Assembly: GCA_016929445.1 (NCBI GenBank)
Contig: JAFGIU010000113.1
Span: 1-48,295 of the forward strand
From: Candidatus Omnitrophota bacterium
GTDB lineage: Bacteria; Omnitrophota; Gorgyraeia; JAFGIU01
Length of the DNA: 48,295 nt
Direction: 5' to 3'
The notes under the pieces were generated by a model, which had not been told where the DNA came from, made no database searches, and was given only the letters and a program-made list of their open reading frames with translations. Below are positions 7,358 to 15,734 of this stretch, piece after piece. A program made the position numbers and the translations under genes. Position 1 is the first letter of the stretch. Every line of letters starts with the position of its first letter.

Positions 7358-7984
7358 TTAGTATTTTACCGAGCAACCGTAAGGCTGGGTTGCAGGAGTC
7401 GAGACTTTACGCCCGTCCAAAACCTGATCCAGTGCCTGGGCCACCCAGTTGCGAGTATCGGGCCCGATTTCACCGTGAGGTTGGTCATCGATGGCCCCGT
7501 TATAAATCCGGATCCCGTCCGGATCCAAAATATGCATGTGCGGTGTTGTTTTGGAGCCGTAAGCGCGGCCCACCTTACCGCTCTCATCCAACAGTACGGC
7601 TGTCGGGAAAGCCCCCTTGTCCCGGGTCAACTCCCCCGCCCTTTCCGGCGGAAAATTCCCCTGTTTGCCCGGAGCCGAAGACACGATAGACAGCCACACT
7701 ACACCCTGAGCCGTATACTTCCTTTGCAGTGACTGCATGTTACCCGAGTCATAGTGTTTTCTCACAAAGGGGCAATCGTGATTCAGCCACTCCAAAACCA
7801 CGTACTTGCCTCTGTAATCGGAGAGCGAGTGTTGCTTCCCATTTGTGTCCGGCAAAGAAAAGTCCGGCCCAAGCTCTCCGATACCCGTACCGCTTGCAAT
7901 TCCCTGGGCATTCACATCGGCATTAACCGCGGGTAATGCCCACAAAAACGAGACAGCAAGTGCCAGACAAATCCATCGGCGCAT
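7358..7984 (-). CDS. Exported redoxin (AhpC/TSA-like thioredoxin-fold) protein
   Basis: A 208-residue protein with a cleavable signal peptide (hydrophobic core at about 6-18, ANA-like site near 20-24). A peroxiredoxin/redoxin fold follows: GPDFSLPDTNGKQHSLSDYRGKYVVLEWLNHDCPFVRKHY, then an AYGSKTTPHMHILDPDG segment containing the cis-Pro. Only one cysteine sits in the active-site loop (DCPFV), so it lacks a CxxC. A second cysteine occurs in the C-terminal YGCSVKY and might serve as resolving partner. An AGGAGG ribosome site precedes the ATG. The gene follows the DsbD-like gene on the same strand, 91 bp away, suggesting that DsbD keeps this periplasmic thiol protein reduced (inference). Confidence 0.85.
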   Translation of the reverse strand: MRRWICLALAVSFLWALPAVNADVNAQGIASGTGIGELGPDFSLPDTNGKQHSLSDYRGKYVVLEWLNHDCPFVRKHYDSGNMQSLQRKYTAQGVVWLSIVSSAPGKQGNFPPERAGELTRDKGAFPTAVLLDESGKVGRAYGSKTTPHMHILDPDGIRIYNGAIDDQPHGEIGPDTRNWVAQALDQVLDGRKVSTPATQPYGCSVKY

Positions 7985-8075
7985 TTAGATCCTCCTCGGT
8001 TTAACCCCATTCCAGGCTCTTGGGGCAAGAAGCAAGGGTCTCAGAAACACCCCCATGGGTCAAGCACATTCGCAA

Positions 8076-10295
8076 TCACTCCAGGGAATCAAGCGCCGCC
8101 AAAACAATCCCCGGCGTAAGAACTTCGGGCAAAATTTGCGGGGGAGCCTGCGGATCCCGGCCGTAAAGCACATAAAGAGGAACTCCGCTGCGGCCGAAAC
8201 GCTGCAAGGCCTGAGTAATCTTCGCATCCCGGGAAGTCCAATCCGCGACCAGCAAATGCACCCCCAGCGTCTCAAATCGTTTTTCGACCTCAGGGGTGTG
8301 CAAGGCCACACGTTTGTTTACCTGACAGGTCAAACACCAGGCAGCAGTAAAGTCCACAAATACGGGTTCCCCCTGGGCGCGCAAGGCCTGCACCCTGGAT
8401 TCCGAATAGGGCTCCCATTGCAAAGTAAGCTCCTGGGGCGCGGCAGCCGGAGTGCCCGGCATCGGGCTCAGCTCTCCTGCCTTCGACATGGCCCAAATCA
8501 CGGCCAAAAGAATCAGAAGGAGTGCAGTGACTCGGGCCACAGCACGGACCCAAGGTTTTTGCGAAGGAGAGCCCCAACGCCCCAAAACCCAGGCTCCGAT
8601 ACCCGCCACCCAAAAAGCAAAGAGCAGCTTGAGCACCATATGGGTCCCTGCCTGATGGCCTAAAACCCACAACAGCCACCATACCGTCACCATCAAAAGA
8701 AAACCGAGAAACTGTTTAAAGGACTCCATCCAGCGTCCCGGTTTGGGCACATAGCGCAGCAAAGCCGGAGACGAGGACAACAAAACATAGGGGGAGGCCA
8801 TACCCAATCCCAAACCCGTAAAGATCAGCATGGAAACCCAGGGCGACTGGGTGAGGCCATAGCCCAAAGCAGATCCCATAAAGGGCGCCGTGCACGGCGT
8901 GGCCACGGCAGTGGCCAGAAATCCGCTTAGAAAGGACCCGGTAAAACCGGTTTTGCGGCTGGCCTTTGCGCTCTGCGTGGAAATCGAAAGCCCGATTTCA
9001 AACACACCGAAAAGACTCAGGCCCAATAGAAAGAACAAGCATGACAAAGCAACCAAAAAAGGAGGTGATTGCAGTTGAAAGCCCCAGCCCAGCTGCGCGC
9101 CGCCGGCCCGCAGGGCCAGAAGCAAACCCGCCAGAATCCAAAAAGAGACCAGTACCCCTGCTCCAAAAACCAATCCGTGTTGCCAAGGCTTCTCGCCCTT
9201 GTGATGAGTCTTTTCGACCAAACTCAGAATCTTGAGTGAAAGCACGGGCAGCACGCAGGGCATAAGGTTTAGAATGACGCCACCCAAAAAGGCAAAGATC
9301 AAGGCCAACCACAAGCTCATAGCGGGCACAGGGGCTTGGGCCGGACCGGCCGGCAAAGGCAGTAAAGAATCTGCAACCGGTTCAGGGGGCGATTCCGGAA
9401 GCGGCGCCGGTACCTTAACCACCGCAGGCGGGTCCTCAGGCAACGGACCCAAGGGAATATCAATATTCAGAGCATGCACATCTTTGAAATCATCAGTGGA
9501 AAAATCCGCCACCAACACCCCTTCCGCCCGCTGGGGCACGCCCTGTGCCAATGAGGAAACCTGTAAGCTGAGCACATAGTTGCCCTGCTCCTCTTCCAGC
9601 TCCTGGTCTGCGGCATATTCCACTAATCCGGATTCCACAGGAAAAAACTGCAGCTTTTTGAGCTTTCTATCAAGGGGGGAGCGAGGCGCCAGATTCAGAA
9701 CCACACGATTGGAATTAGCCACCCCCTCCACCTGCCAGTCGCGGGAGTCCACGGGCAATTCACTTCGAGCTTGGGCAAAGGCACCCACGGATCTGAGGCT
9801 TGGAGGCGGAATCGATTTCCGGACAGGCATCTTTAAAGAAAGATCCGCGCCTTCGGGCACACAACTTTCCTTACAGACCAACCAGTCGGCTCGCACTCCA
9901 ATCTCGACGCTCTGACCCGGCTCCACTTTGGGAGAGACACTGATCTCGGTGAGCAAAAAAATCTCCCGCTCAAACCCAAAATTGGCGAGAGGCCCTAACT
10001 CGATGCGCTCGGGATAGGGCCAGTGCACCGGACCGGCCTCAAAACCCTCCGGCAGTTTCCAGCTCAGCCGGGTGGGCAAACCGGAATCCCCGGGATTCTT
10101 CCAATAGGTGTGCCAATGGGGCAGCGTCTTCACACGCACAGCCACCCAGAATGTTTGGCCCGGCTGGACCCACTCCACCTCTGAAAGCAGCTCGGCTCTC
10201 ACGTGCTCCGTGCGCACGGGTTGAGCCCAAAGGCTGTTCACGCCCAGGAAGCAGAGGGATAATGTGAGGGTCAGGTTTTTTAGGAAACGACGCAT
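8076..10295 (-). CDS. dsbD: DsbD/ScsB-like protein-disulfide reductase
   Basis: A 739-residue membrane reductase that carries electrons from cytoplasmic thioredoxin to periplasmic thiol proteins. Parts in order: a signal peptide (1-25); a large periplasmic N-terminal region of the DsbD/ScsB alpha type (about 30-290, with HWHTYWKNPGDSGLPT and the cysteine-bearing CKESCVPEG); a Pro-rich linker; a transmembrane beta domain of about eight helices with the two redox cysteines in LMPCVLPVLSLK (near 343) and ATPCTAPFMGSALGYGL (near 466); and a C-terminal thioredoxin domain with WCLTC (near 650). The large N-terminal region favours the ScsB-like subgroup over classic DsbD. It lies directly upstream of the redoxin gene, a plausible substrate. 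The start has no strong Shine-Dalgarno. Confidence 0.93.
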   Translation of the reverse strand: MRRFLKNLTLTLSLCFLGVNSLWAQPVRTEHVRAELLSEVEWVQPGQTFWVAVRVKTLPHWHTYWKNPGDSGLPTRLSWKLPEGFEAGPVHWPYPERIELGPLANFGFEREIFLLTEISVSPKVEPGQSVEIGVRADWLVCKESCVPEGADLSLKMPVRKSIPPPSLRSVGAFAQARSELPVDSRDWQVEGVANSNRVVLNLAPRSPLDRKLKKLQFFPVESGLVEYAADQELEEEQGNYVLSLQVSSLAQGVPQRAEGVLVADFSTDDFKDVHALNIDIPLGPLPEDPPAVVKVPAPLPESPPEPVADSLLPLPAGPAQAPVPAMSLWLALIFAFLGGVILNLMPCVLPVLSLKILSLVEKTHHKGEKPWQHGLVFGAGVLVSFWILAGLLLALRAGGAQLGWGFQLQSPPFLVALSCLFFLLGLSLFGVFEIGLSISTQSAKASRKTGFTGSFLSGFLATAVATPCTAPFMGSALGYGLTQSPWVSMLIFTGLGLGMASPYVLLSSSPALLRYVPKPGRWMESFKQFLGFLLMVTVWWLLWVLGHQAGTHMVLKLLFAFWVAGIGAWVLGRWGSPSQKPWVRAVARVTALLLILLAVIWAMSKAGELSPMPGTPAAAPQELTLQWEPYSESRVQALRAQGEPVFVDFTAAWCLTCQVNKRVALHTPEVEKRFETLGVHLLVADWTSRDAKITQALQRFGRSGVPLYVLYGRDPQAPPQILPEVLTPGIVLAALDSLE

Positions 10296-10337
10296 ATAAG
10301 AAGTATTCTAGTACTTAGAATAGTTGGAGACAAATGG

Positions 10338-10357
10338 ATTCCCGCCTCCGCGGGAAT
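10338..10357. repeat. dRS3-like palindrome ATTCCC-N8-GGGAAT
   Basis: The 20-bp palindromic unit has ATTCCC and GGGAAT arms around 8 bases and sits in a TGGATTCCCGCC...GGGAATGAC context. It resembles the dRS3-type repeats known in other bacteria. It lies between the divergent DsbD-like and DUF72 genes. Confidence 0.75.
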
Positions 10358-10374
10358 GACAGAGCTAGACATCC

Positions 10375-11301
10375 ATGTGGGATCTCGATTACAACCAACG
10401 TCTCCGTAACCTGGCCCGGCAAGGAATCTATCTCGGAACAAGTTCATGGAAATACCTGGGCTGGGTCGGGTCCATCTACAGCAAAGACCGCTACCTCTAT
10501 CGCGGCAAAATGGCCCGGACACGCTTTGACCGGGACTGTCTGGCCGAGTATGCCGAGACTTTTCCCACAGTGGGTGTGGACTTCAGTTTCTACAACTGGC
10601 CCCAGGAATCCGCTCTCCGCGCGATGGACGAACAAACCCCGGAGGATTTTCTTTTTTCCTTTAAGGTCACGGAAACGGTTACAGTCAAACATTTCCCTCA
10701 ACACGCGCGCTACAGAGATCGGGCCGGCAACGAAAACCCCGATTTTCTCAATCCTGAAATTTTTATTGAGTATTTTCTCGGTCCGCTGAGCCTGTTGGGA
10801 CCCAAGGTCGGCATGGTGATATTTGAGTTTGGCCAGTTCCATAGGGATAGTTTCGAACGCGGCCGGGATTTTGTGCGCACTTTGGACGCTTTTCTCACAG
10901 AACTTCCCAAAACCTTCCGCTATGCAGTTGAGATCCGAAACAAGACCTTCCTCAAACCCCAATACTTTGAGATGTTGGCAAAGCACCAGGTTTCACACGT
11001 GCTCAATGCCTGGACCCATATGCCTTCAATCGGAGAACAGCTGGATCTCATGCAAGACCCGGGTGCCGGGGCCTGGGTGTGCCGAGCCCTGCTGACGCGC
11101 CAGCGCAGCTATGCGGAAGCGGTGAAGGCCTTTGCCCCTTACAAAAAGGCCACTGCCCCGGATCACAATCTGCGCATGGACTTGGCGCGGCTCCTGAACC
11201 GGGCCAAGCAGGGAAAGACCCAGGCCTTTGTTTACATAAATAATCGAGCCGAGGGTAATGCGCCCACCACGATTGCGGCAGTGCTCAACTTGCTCACATA
11301 G
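10375..11301 (+). CDS. DUF72 (YecE-like) family protein
   Basis: A 308-residue protein of the DUF72 family, which has a TIM-barrel fold and no established biochemical function. The signature GIYLGTSSWKYLGWVGSIY lies near residue 18. It is followed by YAETFPTVGVDFSFYNWPQ (the family's 'E-N-F-Y' strand), a FLFSFKV strand, GMVIFEFGQF, RYAVEIRNKTFL, and a C-terminal AFVYINNRAEGNAPTTI. The Shine-Dalgarno is weak. It is a single plus-strand gene between minus-strand blocks, with repeats on both sides, so probably monocistronic. Confidence 0.88.
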   Translation: MWDLDYNQRLRNLARQGIYLGTSSWKYLGWVGSIYSKDRYLYRGKMARTRFDRDCLAEYAETFPTVGVDFSFYNWPQESALRAMDEQTPEDFLFSFKVTETVTVKHFPQHARYRDRAGNENPDFLNPEIFIEYFLGPLSLLGPKVGMVIFEFGQFHRDSFERGRDFVRTLDAFLTELPKTFRYAVEIRNKTFLKPQYFEMLAKHQVSHVLNAWTHMPSIGEQLDLMQDPGAGAWVCRALLTRQRSYAEAVKAFAPYKKATAPDHNLRMDLARLLNRAKQGKTQAFVYINNRAEGNAPTTIAAVLNLLT

Positions 11302-11315
11302 ACTACTGATCCAAC

Positions 11316-11379
11316 TGGATCCCCGCCTTCCTTCGAAACGCTGCTTCGCAGCTCCATAGGATGAGCGGGGCGGGGATGA
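11316..11379. repeat. REP-like inverted repeat between DUF72 and treT
   Basis: GGATCCCCGCC on the left pairs with GGCGGGGATGAC on the right around a CTGCTTCGCAG mini-hairpin. It lies between two convergent genes and could slow or stop transcription from both sides, though no T-run follows. Confidence 0.6.
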
Positions 11380-11386
11380 CAGTTGC

Positions 11387-12619
11387 CTAAAACGGAAGTG
11401 TGCAGCGGTACTGAGTTTCAAAGCTCGCAAACAGATCAATATACTGCTCGACCAAACGGGTCATCAGGAATTTCTCCTTCACGCTTTCGCGCGCCTTTTC
11501 TCCCATCCGGCAGCGAAGATTTTCATCCTTGAGCAGAGTGACCAGGCGCTCGGCCGCTTCCTGGGGCGAATTGACCAGGAAACCGTTGAATCCATCCGAA
11601 ATCTGCGCAGGAATGCCGCCAACATTCCCTCCGATCACCGGAGTCCCCTTCCACATGGCCTCGGTCACAGTAAGCCCGAAGCCCTCGCGCACCGATTTCT
11701 GCATGACCACTGCAGATCGCGCCTGCAGAGTATTGACCAAGGCCGTGTCGTCTCCGCAAGCCATCAACAGCGTGCGATCGTCTTGGGCTTCGAGCAGGGA
11801 CTCGTAGACCTCCTGGCCTTCCGGATCGTCCGTCGCGGTATTCCCCAACAAGATCAGAGTACAGTCCACTTCCTTGCGGGCAATCTTATAAGCTTCAATC
11901 ACACCCTCTGGATCCTTCCAGCGATCATACCGCGAAACCTGGGTCACAAGAGGCAGGTCCGTCGGAATGTTGTACTCCTTGAGCTTCTCATCCATCTCCT
12001 TCTCGGAAAGCTGCTTGTTCTTGAGGGTGAAGGGATCGATGGCCGGCATGAAGAGCACCTGCGGCGTTCGCAGCCGGCGCTTGTACTGTTCCATGCTGAA
12101 GATGGCTGCATCAAACTCTTCGACATAAGGCTGAAGATAATCCCAGAGCTGTTGGTTGGGCTGGCTCATATCGATATGACAGCGCCAAATCCACGGACCT
12201 TTCTTGCGGAAGTGCTTGATCAGCCCCAAAGGCTGCGGGTCATGCACAACTACAAAATCGTGATTGAGATTCATACGCAAGGAATTTTCGTAAAGAACCG
12301 CCTCGTACAAATCAATCTCTCTTTGGTTAAACTCAAAATCCCCGCCCTGCAGCGCATTGTGCATCTTTTTGGTCACCACAAAGAAAGAAGGCAAACCCTT
12401 GATCAAACGCCATCCGGTCTTGATCCCCAAATCGTTCATCAATAACGTGACGGACGAAAGCATTTCCGCTACTCCGCCTCCGTAATAGGTGGAATTAATG
12501 TGGGTCACCAGATGATTTTTGAATTGCTTGGCCTTGGTGCGGATTCGGCGAACAGCCTCAGGGCCGATATAAGGCTCATAGTCTTCAACACTGGGAAAAT
12601 TGTAATCAGCTCCGGTCAT
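11387..12619 (-). CDS. treT: Trehalose synthase/glycosyltransferase TreT (GT4)
   Basis: A 410-residue GT4 glycosyltransferase that makes trehalose from an NDP-glucose and glucose. The N-terminal Rossmann half has HINSTYYGGGVAEML (about 40-54), the TreT hallmark, then KGLPSFFVVTKKMHNALQG and HDPQPLGL. The C-terminal half holds the donor site: QVSRYDRWKDPEGVI, LLGN, MACGDD, and the EX7E-type REGFGLTVTEAMWKGTPVIGG. An AGGAGGG ribosome site precedes the ATG. TreT works in a reversible, energy-sparing trehalose pathway in several anaerobes and thermophiles. The closely upstream gene (15-bp gap) is a membrane-anchored protein of unknown role, so the two are probably cotranscribed. Confidence 0.93.
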   Translation of the reverse strand: MTGADYNFPSVEDYEPYIGPEAVRRIRTKAKQFKNHLVTHINSTYYGGGVAEMLSSVTLLMNDLGIKTGWRLIKGLPSFFVVTKKMHNALQGGDFEFNQREIDLYEAVLYENSLRMNLNHDFVVVHDPQPLGLIKHFRKKGPWIWRCHIDMSQPNQQLWDYLQPYVEEFDAAIFSMEQYKRRLRTPQVLFMPAIDPFTLKNKQLSEKEMDEKLKEYNIPTDLPLVTQVSRYDRWKDPEGVIEAYKIARKEVDCTLILLGNTATDDPEGQEVYESLLEAQDDRTLLMACGDDTALVNTLQARSAVVMQKSVREGFGLTVTEAMWKGTPVIGGNVGGIPAQISDGFNGFLVNSPQEAAERLVTLLKDENLRCRMGEKARESVKEKFLMTRLVEQYIDLFASFETQYRCTLPF

Positions 12620-12634
12620 CCGTCTCTGCCCTCC

Positions 12635-13189
12635 TTACTCTTTTTCCATGGGAAGCGCAGACCACACAACCTCCCCGGCCTCATCCAGCAGATAGATCCC
12701 GGGCATCCCGGTGGGATCCACATTCAGGACAGTCCTGGGCTGGCCACCGGCATCCAACAGCTCCAGGGATGGAGCGCCTTCATCACTCAAACGAAACCCG
12801 ATGCGCGGCTCGCCTGCCTTATCGGCAAGCTTGAGAATGGGCTGGCCGTTCATATTCATGCCAAAGACGCCCTGTGTGACCCCTTCATTCCCTTGAATGA
12901 AAAGCGCCGGTTCCCCTTTTGAGTCTATGCTCAAGGCGGCACGCATTGTCGAATTGCGATCATAGAGGACCAGCACAGGATCCCCGCCGCTCATACGCAT
13001 GTGGGCGCGCACCTCGCCGGCGCCATCGACAAGTTGCCACTCGGGTAACTTAGTGGACTGGATGAATTTTTCCGCGACGGGCACGGGGGCAGAGATTTCC
13101 GCATTCAGCTTCTGTTGAACAAAGTAACCGCCGGCAGCCCCGGACGCAACACCCAACACAACGATCAATAAGACTTGTCCAATCTTCAT
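12635..13189 (-). CDS. Membrane-anchored protein with repeated D-x-x-G strand motifs, unknown function
   Basis: A 184-residue protein I do not recognise. It has an N-terminal transmembrane or uncleaved signal segment (5-25, ending GGYFVQQK). The rest is a chain of about six imperfect repeats of roughly 20-25 residues, each with the pattern [LV]xDxxGxxRxxxxxxxxGxPxLxL (for example ADKAGEPRIGF, DAGGQPRTVL, DEAGEVVWSAL). This suggests a beta-solenoid or stacked hairpins on the outer face of the membrane. It has no cysteines. A GAGGAGTC ribosome site supports the ATG at 13189. It sits 15 bp upstream of treT. Confidence 0.75.
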   Translation of the reverse strand: MKIGQVLLIVVLGVASGAAGGYFVQQKLNAEISAPVPVAEKFIQSTKLPEWQLVDGAGEVRAHMRMSGGDPVLVLYDRNSTMRAALSIDSKGEPALFIQGNEGVTQGVFGMNMNGQPILKLADKAGEPRIGFRLSDEGAPSLELLDAGGQPRTVLNVDPTGMPGIYLLDEAGEVVWSALPMEKE

Positions 13190-13226
13190 GAAAGACTCCT
13201 CTGTTTGAGTCGAACCAGAATCCCGC

Positions 13227-14813
13227 CTATCCCCCGTAACGGCCCGGCGCCAAAATCCCTGCCGGATCTACACATTGTTTGAGACGCGCGACAAAGTCCC
13301 AATACACGGACGAGCGCTCCTTCAGCCAACTCATGGACTGCACGCCCACGCGGTAAGGAATATACCCGCATGCCGCACAAGCCTCGAGCAGCTCCCGGTT
13401 GCAGGCCTCGGCCCGTTCGGGATCCCCTTGGCGTTGCGGATCAAAGAGGATGGGCAGAGTGCAATCAAAGGCACGGGCGGTCACGCTGGTCAAAGTAATA
13501 CAGCACTCCAACCCGTGTTTCTCAAAGATGGGCTCCACAATGCTCCGGAATTCACGCACATGGGCGGAAGTCATGGGTATTACGGGCGCAAACCAGTTGA
13601 GGCCGCAGGCATCACGCGCGGGATCAATCGAAGCTCCGGACGGCTTCTTGGGCGTGCGCCAATAGCACACCGCCAAGGAGCTCTCCGTGGGATTCCCGCT
13701 CAAGACCCCGAATCCCGGACGCACGGCCTCAATAACTTCGGGAATATTCAAACCTGTAATCCAGCTCAAGGGACCGGGAAAGCGCTCCAGAAACTCCAGT
13801 TTTTTTTGGGAGATAAAGACAAGGCGGTTGGTCTGTCCTTTGAGTTCATGCCGGATCACGGCCTTCGCCGCGCGGACTTGCCGGCGTGTGCCATAGACCG
13901 CTGTAACCCCATTCCAAATCCCAATGCGTTTTTGATCAGCCAGTTTCTGTGCAACTTCCTCGGACAGAGGTGTCTGCCCTTGCATCAGGTCCCACGGATA
14001 TTGACTTACCATGGTCAAGATACGATTACGGTGCATCAGATTGAGGCTGCTGCGGAGCACCCCCTGCAACAACAAGCAGCGGGCAGAGTTCACCAAGCCG
14101 TCGAGATTTTCATCCTTGTCCGTACTGAAGAGACAGAGTTCAAAATGCTCGGGAACAGGCATAAGCCACACGCCGATCCGGGTCACGATTCCCAGATTGG
14201 ATTGGGTAAAGAGCCCGTCCAGATAAGGACCAATGCCCCGGGGAAAGACACGGGTCGCCACGGCATTCTCCCAATGCCCAAAGCCCGTATGTAACACTTG
14301 TCCGTCCGGGAGCACGATCTCCATTCCCGCGATCTGTGCAAAATGGTCCCCGTAGGGAGTGATCCCGTAGCCCCGCTCCAAAGCATTGCCGAGCACACTG
14401 ACCTGAGGCCCGGCGCCTGTGGGGTCGATCCAAAGTTGAGCGCCCCGGTCCTTTAGATAGCGGTAAAGGCTCTCTTGGGTCACCCCCGGTTCGATGACCG
14501 CGTAGGCGAGCTCCCCGTTAAGCTCGATCCCCTGCATCCTGCTGAGATCCACAATCACGTTGTCCTCAGCCACCGGATTGGCGGAACCATAACCCCAATT
14601 GCGCCCCACGCTAATCGGGTATAGAGAAACCCGGTGTTCCGAGGCTATGCGGACAATGGAGCTAACCTGCTCAGTGGATTCGGGACGCAAGACAGCGCTG
14701 ATACGGCGGCTAATGGGAATGGTGGCGCGGCCGTAGGATTGAAGGGAATCCGTGTCGTTGAGAACATGCTCTGCCCCCAGAGCCTGTTGCCACGCCTCAA
14801 GTGCTGCTTTCAT
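13227..14813 (-). CDS. FAD-linked oxidase of the vanillyl-alcohol oxidase/p-cresol methylhydroxylase family
   Basis: A 528-residue flavoprotein. The N-terminal PCMH-type FAD domain is clear: VLRPESTEQVSSIVRIASEH, then SLYPISVGRNWGYGSANP (the FAD pyrophosphate loop, about 61-78), VIVDLSRMQGIE, PGVTQESLYRYL, DPTGAGPQVSVLGNALERGYG and YGDHFAQIAGMEIVLPDG. The C-terminal substrate domain ends with the typical VDPAGILAPGRYG. Full-length similarity is to 4-cresol dehydrogenase flavoprotein subunits and vanillyl-alcohol oxidases, which oxidise para-alkylphenols. No partner cytochrome c gene is adjacent, so the electron acceptor and substrate are unknown. I do not see an obvious His or Tyr that can be assigned as the covalent FAD attachment site. 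The gene stands 37 bp upstream of the repeat-protein gene. Confidence 0.87.
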   Translation of the reverse strand: MKAALEAWQQALGAEHVLNDTDSLQSYGRATIPISRRISAVLRPESTEQVSSIVRIASEHRVSLYPISVGRNWGYGSANPVAEDNVIVDLSRMQGIELNGELAYAVIEPGVTQESLYRYLKDRGAQLWIDPTGAGPQVSVLGNALERGYGITPYGDHFAQIAGMEIVLPDGQVLHTGFGHWENAVATRVFPRGIGPYLDGLFTQSNLGIVTRIGVWLMPVPEHFELCLFSTDKDENLDGLVNSARCLLLQGVLRSSLNLMHRNRILTMVSQYPWDLMQGQTPLSEEVAQKLADQKRIGIWNGVTAVYGTRRQVRAAKAVIRHELKGQTNRLVFISQKKLEFLERFPGPLSWITGLNIPEVIEAVRPGFGVLSGNPTESSLAVCYWRTPKKPSGASIDPARDACGLNWFAPVIPMTSAHVREFRSIVEPIFEKHGLECCITLTSVTARAFDCTLPILFDPQRQGDPERAEACNRELLEACAACGYIPYRVGVQSMSWLKERSSVYWDFVARLKQCVDPAGILAPGRYGG

Positions 14814-14850
14814 AGGTACTTATTATGCCTTGGGGGGTAGGGGCGGTCAA

Positions 14851-15678
14851 TCACTCTCCTGAGCCGAGCAGCCCTCCCAAAGAACCCTTGAGCTTGTTCA
14901 CAGCCTCTTTAGCGGATTCCGCTGTTTGGGCGCTCAGTTCCTTGCCCTGAGTCACTGCAGAACCCACGGCCTGTGTGGCTGCCGCGCCTGTCCCTTGCAG
15001 AGCCGCGCCCGCGTCGCCCAGAATCTGGCCCATTTCCAGATTCGTCAAACGGCTGATACTGGTTTTCATCAATGCCTGGGTCATGACCACCCCGACCAGG
15101 GCTTTAAGATCTCCCACGTTCTTCTGCTGGTAGTTGATGCCCACATTATAGGTTTGAATCTTGGGTTCTCCACCGGCTGAATAGTCCTTGTACACAACGC
15201 GATCCACTTTGAGCGTCAGGAGGTCGATTTGAAAATCTGCCTTACTCTTCTTGTCCTTGGGCTCTTCCGGGGCCTTTTCTTCCTTGGGCTTGTCAGGACT
15301 CCGGGCCGGGGCCAAAGCCATGAGGTTGAGGTCTCCCTTTGTGTTCTTCTCGACCACCAGTTCCTTGAGGTGAAGTTTCAGTTCTTCGAAATGGGGTTTG
15401 CCCGTAAGGAGCGAACCCATCTTGTAGTTCACCATTATTTCGGGAATATTGAGCATCACAGGCTCTTGAAAACCCTTGGGGCTTGCCAGGCGCATACCCT
15501 GGATGCCGATATAAGTCCTGGCCATATTGATATCGAGCTTGTCAATATCCAAATCCACCCCCATCAAGGTCTTCACCCCAAAGGAGACACTGTTTTTGAC
15601 AATGAGGTTGCGGCCCAAATAGAGGATGGCAAGAAGGCAGATCACGGAGACAAGGACTATGAGTAATAATTTCTTCAT
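14851..15678 (-). CDS. AsmA/DUF748-like inner-membrane anchored protein
   Basis: A 275-residue protein starting at the ATG of MKKLLLIVLVSVICLLAILYLG, which has AAAGGAG upstream; an in-frame extension to 15807 is rejected because it reads through the palindromic repeat. One N-terminal transmembrane helix (3-22) is followed by a strand-rich region (VDLDIDKLDINMARTYIGIQGMRLASPKGF) typical of AsmA-like proteins. These bridge the inner and outer membranes in lipid transport or envelope homeostasis. A charged KPKEEKAPEEPKDKKSK linker (around 155-172) and an Ala/Gln/Lys-rich amphipathic C-terminal helix follow. Only one short AsmA-type repeat is present, far less than in full-size AsmA or TamB, so the precise role is open. 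Confidence 0.7.
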   Translation of the reverse strand: MKKLLLIVLVSVICLLAILYLGRNLIVKNSVSFGVKTLMGVDLDIDKLDINMARTYIGIQGMRLASPKGFQEPVMLNIPEIMVNYKMGSLLTGKPHFEELKLHLKELVVEKNTKGDLNLMALAPARSPDKPKEEKAPEEPKDKKSKADFQIDLLTLKVDRVVYKDYSAGGEPKIQTYNVGINYQQKNVGDLKALVGVVMTQALMKTSISRLTNLEMGQILGDAGAALQGTGAAATQAVGSAVTQGKELSAQTAESAKEAVNKLKGSLGGLLGSGE

Positions 15679-15710
15679 GGCGACTCCTTTAATGCTGAAT
15701 TGCTCATGTT

Positions 15711-15734
15711 CTGGTTGACCGGGTGTCAGGCACC
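15711..15734. repeat. 24-bp repeat ending in GGGTGTCAGGCACC (copy 2)
   Basis: Identical over 24 bases to 7323-7346. It overlaps the last codons of the HemQ-like gene and fills the gap before the AsmA-like gene. Confidence 0.9.

Noticed and set aside
13275-14294. A 339-codon plus-strand frame opposite the FAD-linked oxidase
   Set aside because: The minus-strand protein has full PCMH-type motifs across this stretch; the plus frame is a shadow.
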